Source of the DNA: Thermoleophilaceae bacterium
GTDB lineage: Bacteria > Actinomycetota > Thermoleophilia > Solirubrobacterales > Thermoleophilaceae
Assembly (NCBI GenBank): GCA_013696905.1
Contig: JACCXP010000074.1
Span: forward strand, 1 to 5,182
DNA: 5,182 bases
Direction: 5' to 3'
Made by a program: the position numbers and the translations under genes. Shown in pieces: positions 4,759-5,182 of this stretch. Under the pieces are notes generated by a model. It worked only from the letters and a program-made list of their open reading frames with translations, was not told where the DNA came from and searched no databases. Within the stretch, counting starts at the first letter, position 1, and the number at the start of each line of letters is the position of its first letter.

Positions 4759-5182
4759 TGTCAAGGCCGCAATCTCGCGCCCCTCAGCTTCTTCACTGTC
4801 GTATCGACACAACCGACGATCGTGTGCATCACGCTCGAGCGACGGGCACGGGAACGGCAAACTGAAGGACGCCCTGCAGAACGTTCAAGGCACGGGAGAG
4901 TTGGCAGTCAACGTCGTCTCGCTGTCGCTGGCGCAAGTGATGGCGAGTCCTCCGTCGAGCATCCGCCCGAGATCGACGAGTTCGTGGCCGCGGAGGTTAC
5001 GGCCGCGCCATCGTCCGTCGTGCGGACTCCCCTCGGGTGGCCGAGGCACTGATCAACATGGAGTGCCAGCTCGAGACCGTGATCGCGCCCAGATCTGACC
5101 ATGTCGTCATGGGCCGCATGGTCAGATATCACGTTCGCGATGATCTCATCCGCCGGGTTGGGGCGACCTGGGAGCCAACAGT
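4759..5182 (+). pseudogene. Flavin-reductase-like (FMN-binding split barrel) gene, frameshifted and cut by the window end
   Basis: Joined across frames, the homology is continuous. Frame 1 gives QGRNLAPLSFFTVVSTQPTI then VCITLERR (4762-4845). Frame 2 gives GKLKDALQNVQGTGELAVNV then VSLSLAQVMAS (4856-4948). Frame 1 returns with SVEHPPEIDEFVAAEVTAAP then SSVVRTP (4951-5031). Frame 3 carries PRVAEALINMECQLETVIAP then VVMGRMVRYHVRDDLI and on to the end of the window. These are the hallmarks of the flavin reductase domain: NLAPxSFF, KDxLxNVxxTGExxVN, PPEIDEF, PRVAEAxxxxEC and the VxGxVVxxHVxDDL strand. Such enzymes bind FMN and reduce it or use it in monooxygenase systems. Two junctions (4949-4950 and the CCCC at 5029-5032) are explained by one missing base each; the one at 4846-4855 needs one extra base. 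The upstream frame stops at TAG 4714-4716, so the start is also lost. Confidence 0.75.

Noticed and set aside
4736..4764. TTGACA on the minus strand (4759-4764) as a promoter
   Set aside because: No -10-like hexamer at 16-18 bases (GATCCC instead), and it lies inside the flavin-reductase remnant.
4465..4860. 131-codon minus-strand frame
   Set aside because: Its upper part is the antisense of the flavin-reductase remnant and its lower part is in a different frame from the only protein-like fragment there.

Overview
The window is a stretch of high-GC bacterial chromosome with strong C/G third-position bias. It looks actinobacterial, possibly from a Thermoleophilia/Solirubrobacter-type lineage; that placement is an impression from gene content and codon use, not something the sequence proves. 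No rRNA, tRNA, CRISPR array, transposase or phage structural gene is visible.

Left part (1-1917): the C-terminal end of a VOC/glyoxalase-fold protein on the + strand meets, tail to tail, a 443-residue minus-strand protein. I read the latter as a TPR plus LA2681-type HEPN protein with an intact R-X4-H RNase-type motif. Its reading frame stays open and protein-like for 41 codons upstream of the first usable ATG, then meets a TAA. The annotated N-terminus is therefore probably incomplete or damaged.

Middle part (1918-3920): a minus-strand glutathione S-transferase, a minus-strand NTF2/SnoaL-like protein, and a divergently transcribed TetR regulator of the LmrA/YxaF subgroup. The 86-base divergent gap holds a TAGA-N4-TCTA dyad that is a good operator candidate. 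Three short dyads or hairpins follow the TetR gene.

Right part (3921-5182): mainly gene remains. On the + strand there is a broken SigJ/ECF41-type sigma factor whose ribosome-binding site survives but whose frame changes twice. It is followed by about 230 bases with nothing recognisable, a short minus-strand fragment of unknown protein, and a flavin-reductase-like gene. The flavin-reductase homology hops between frames three times and runs off the window end. Whether these shifts are true decay or base-calling indels cannot be decided from the sequence alone.

No new multi-gene system is evident. The most interesting item is the HEPN protein, which belongs to a superfamily linked to RNA cleavage in defence and conflict. 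It stands alone here, without an obvious antitoxin or partner gene.
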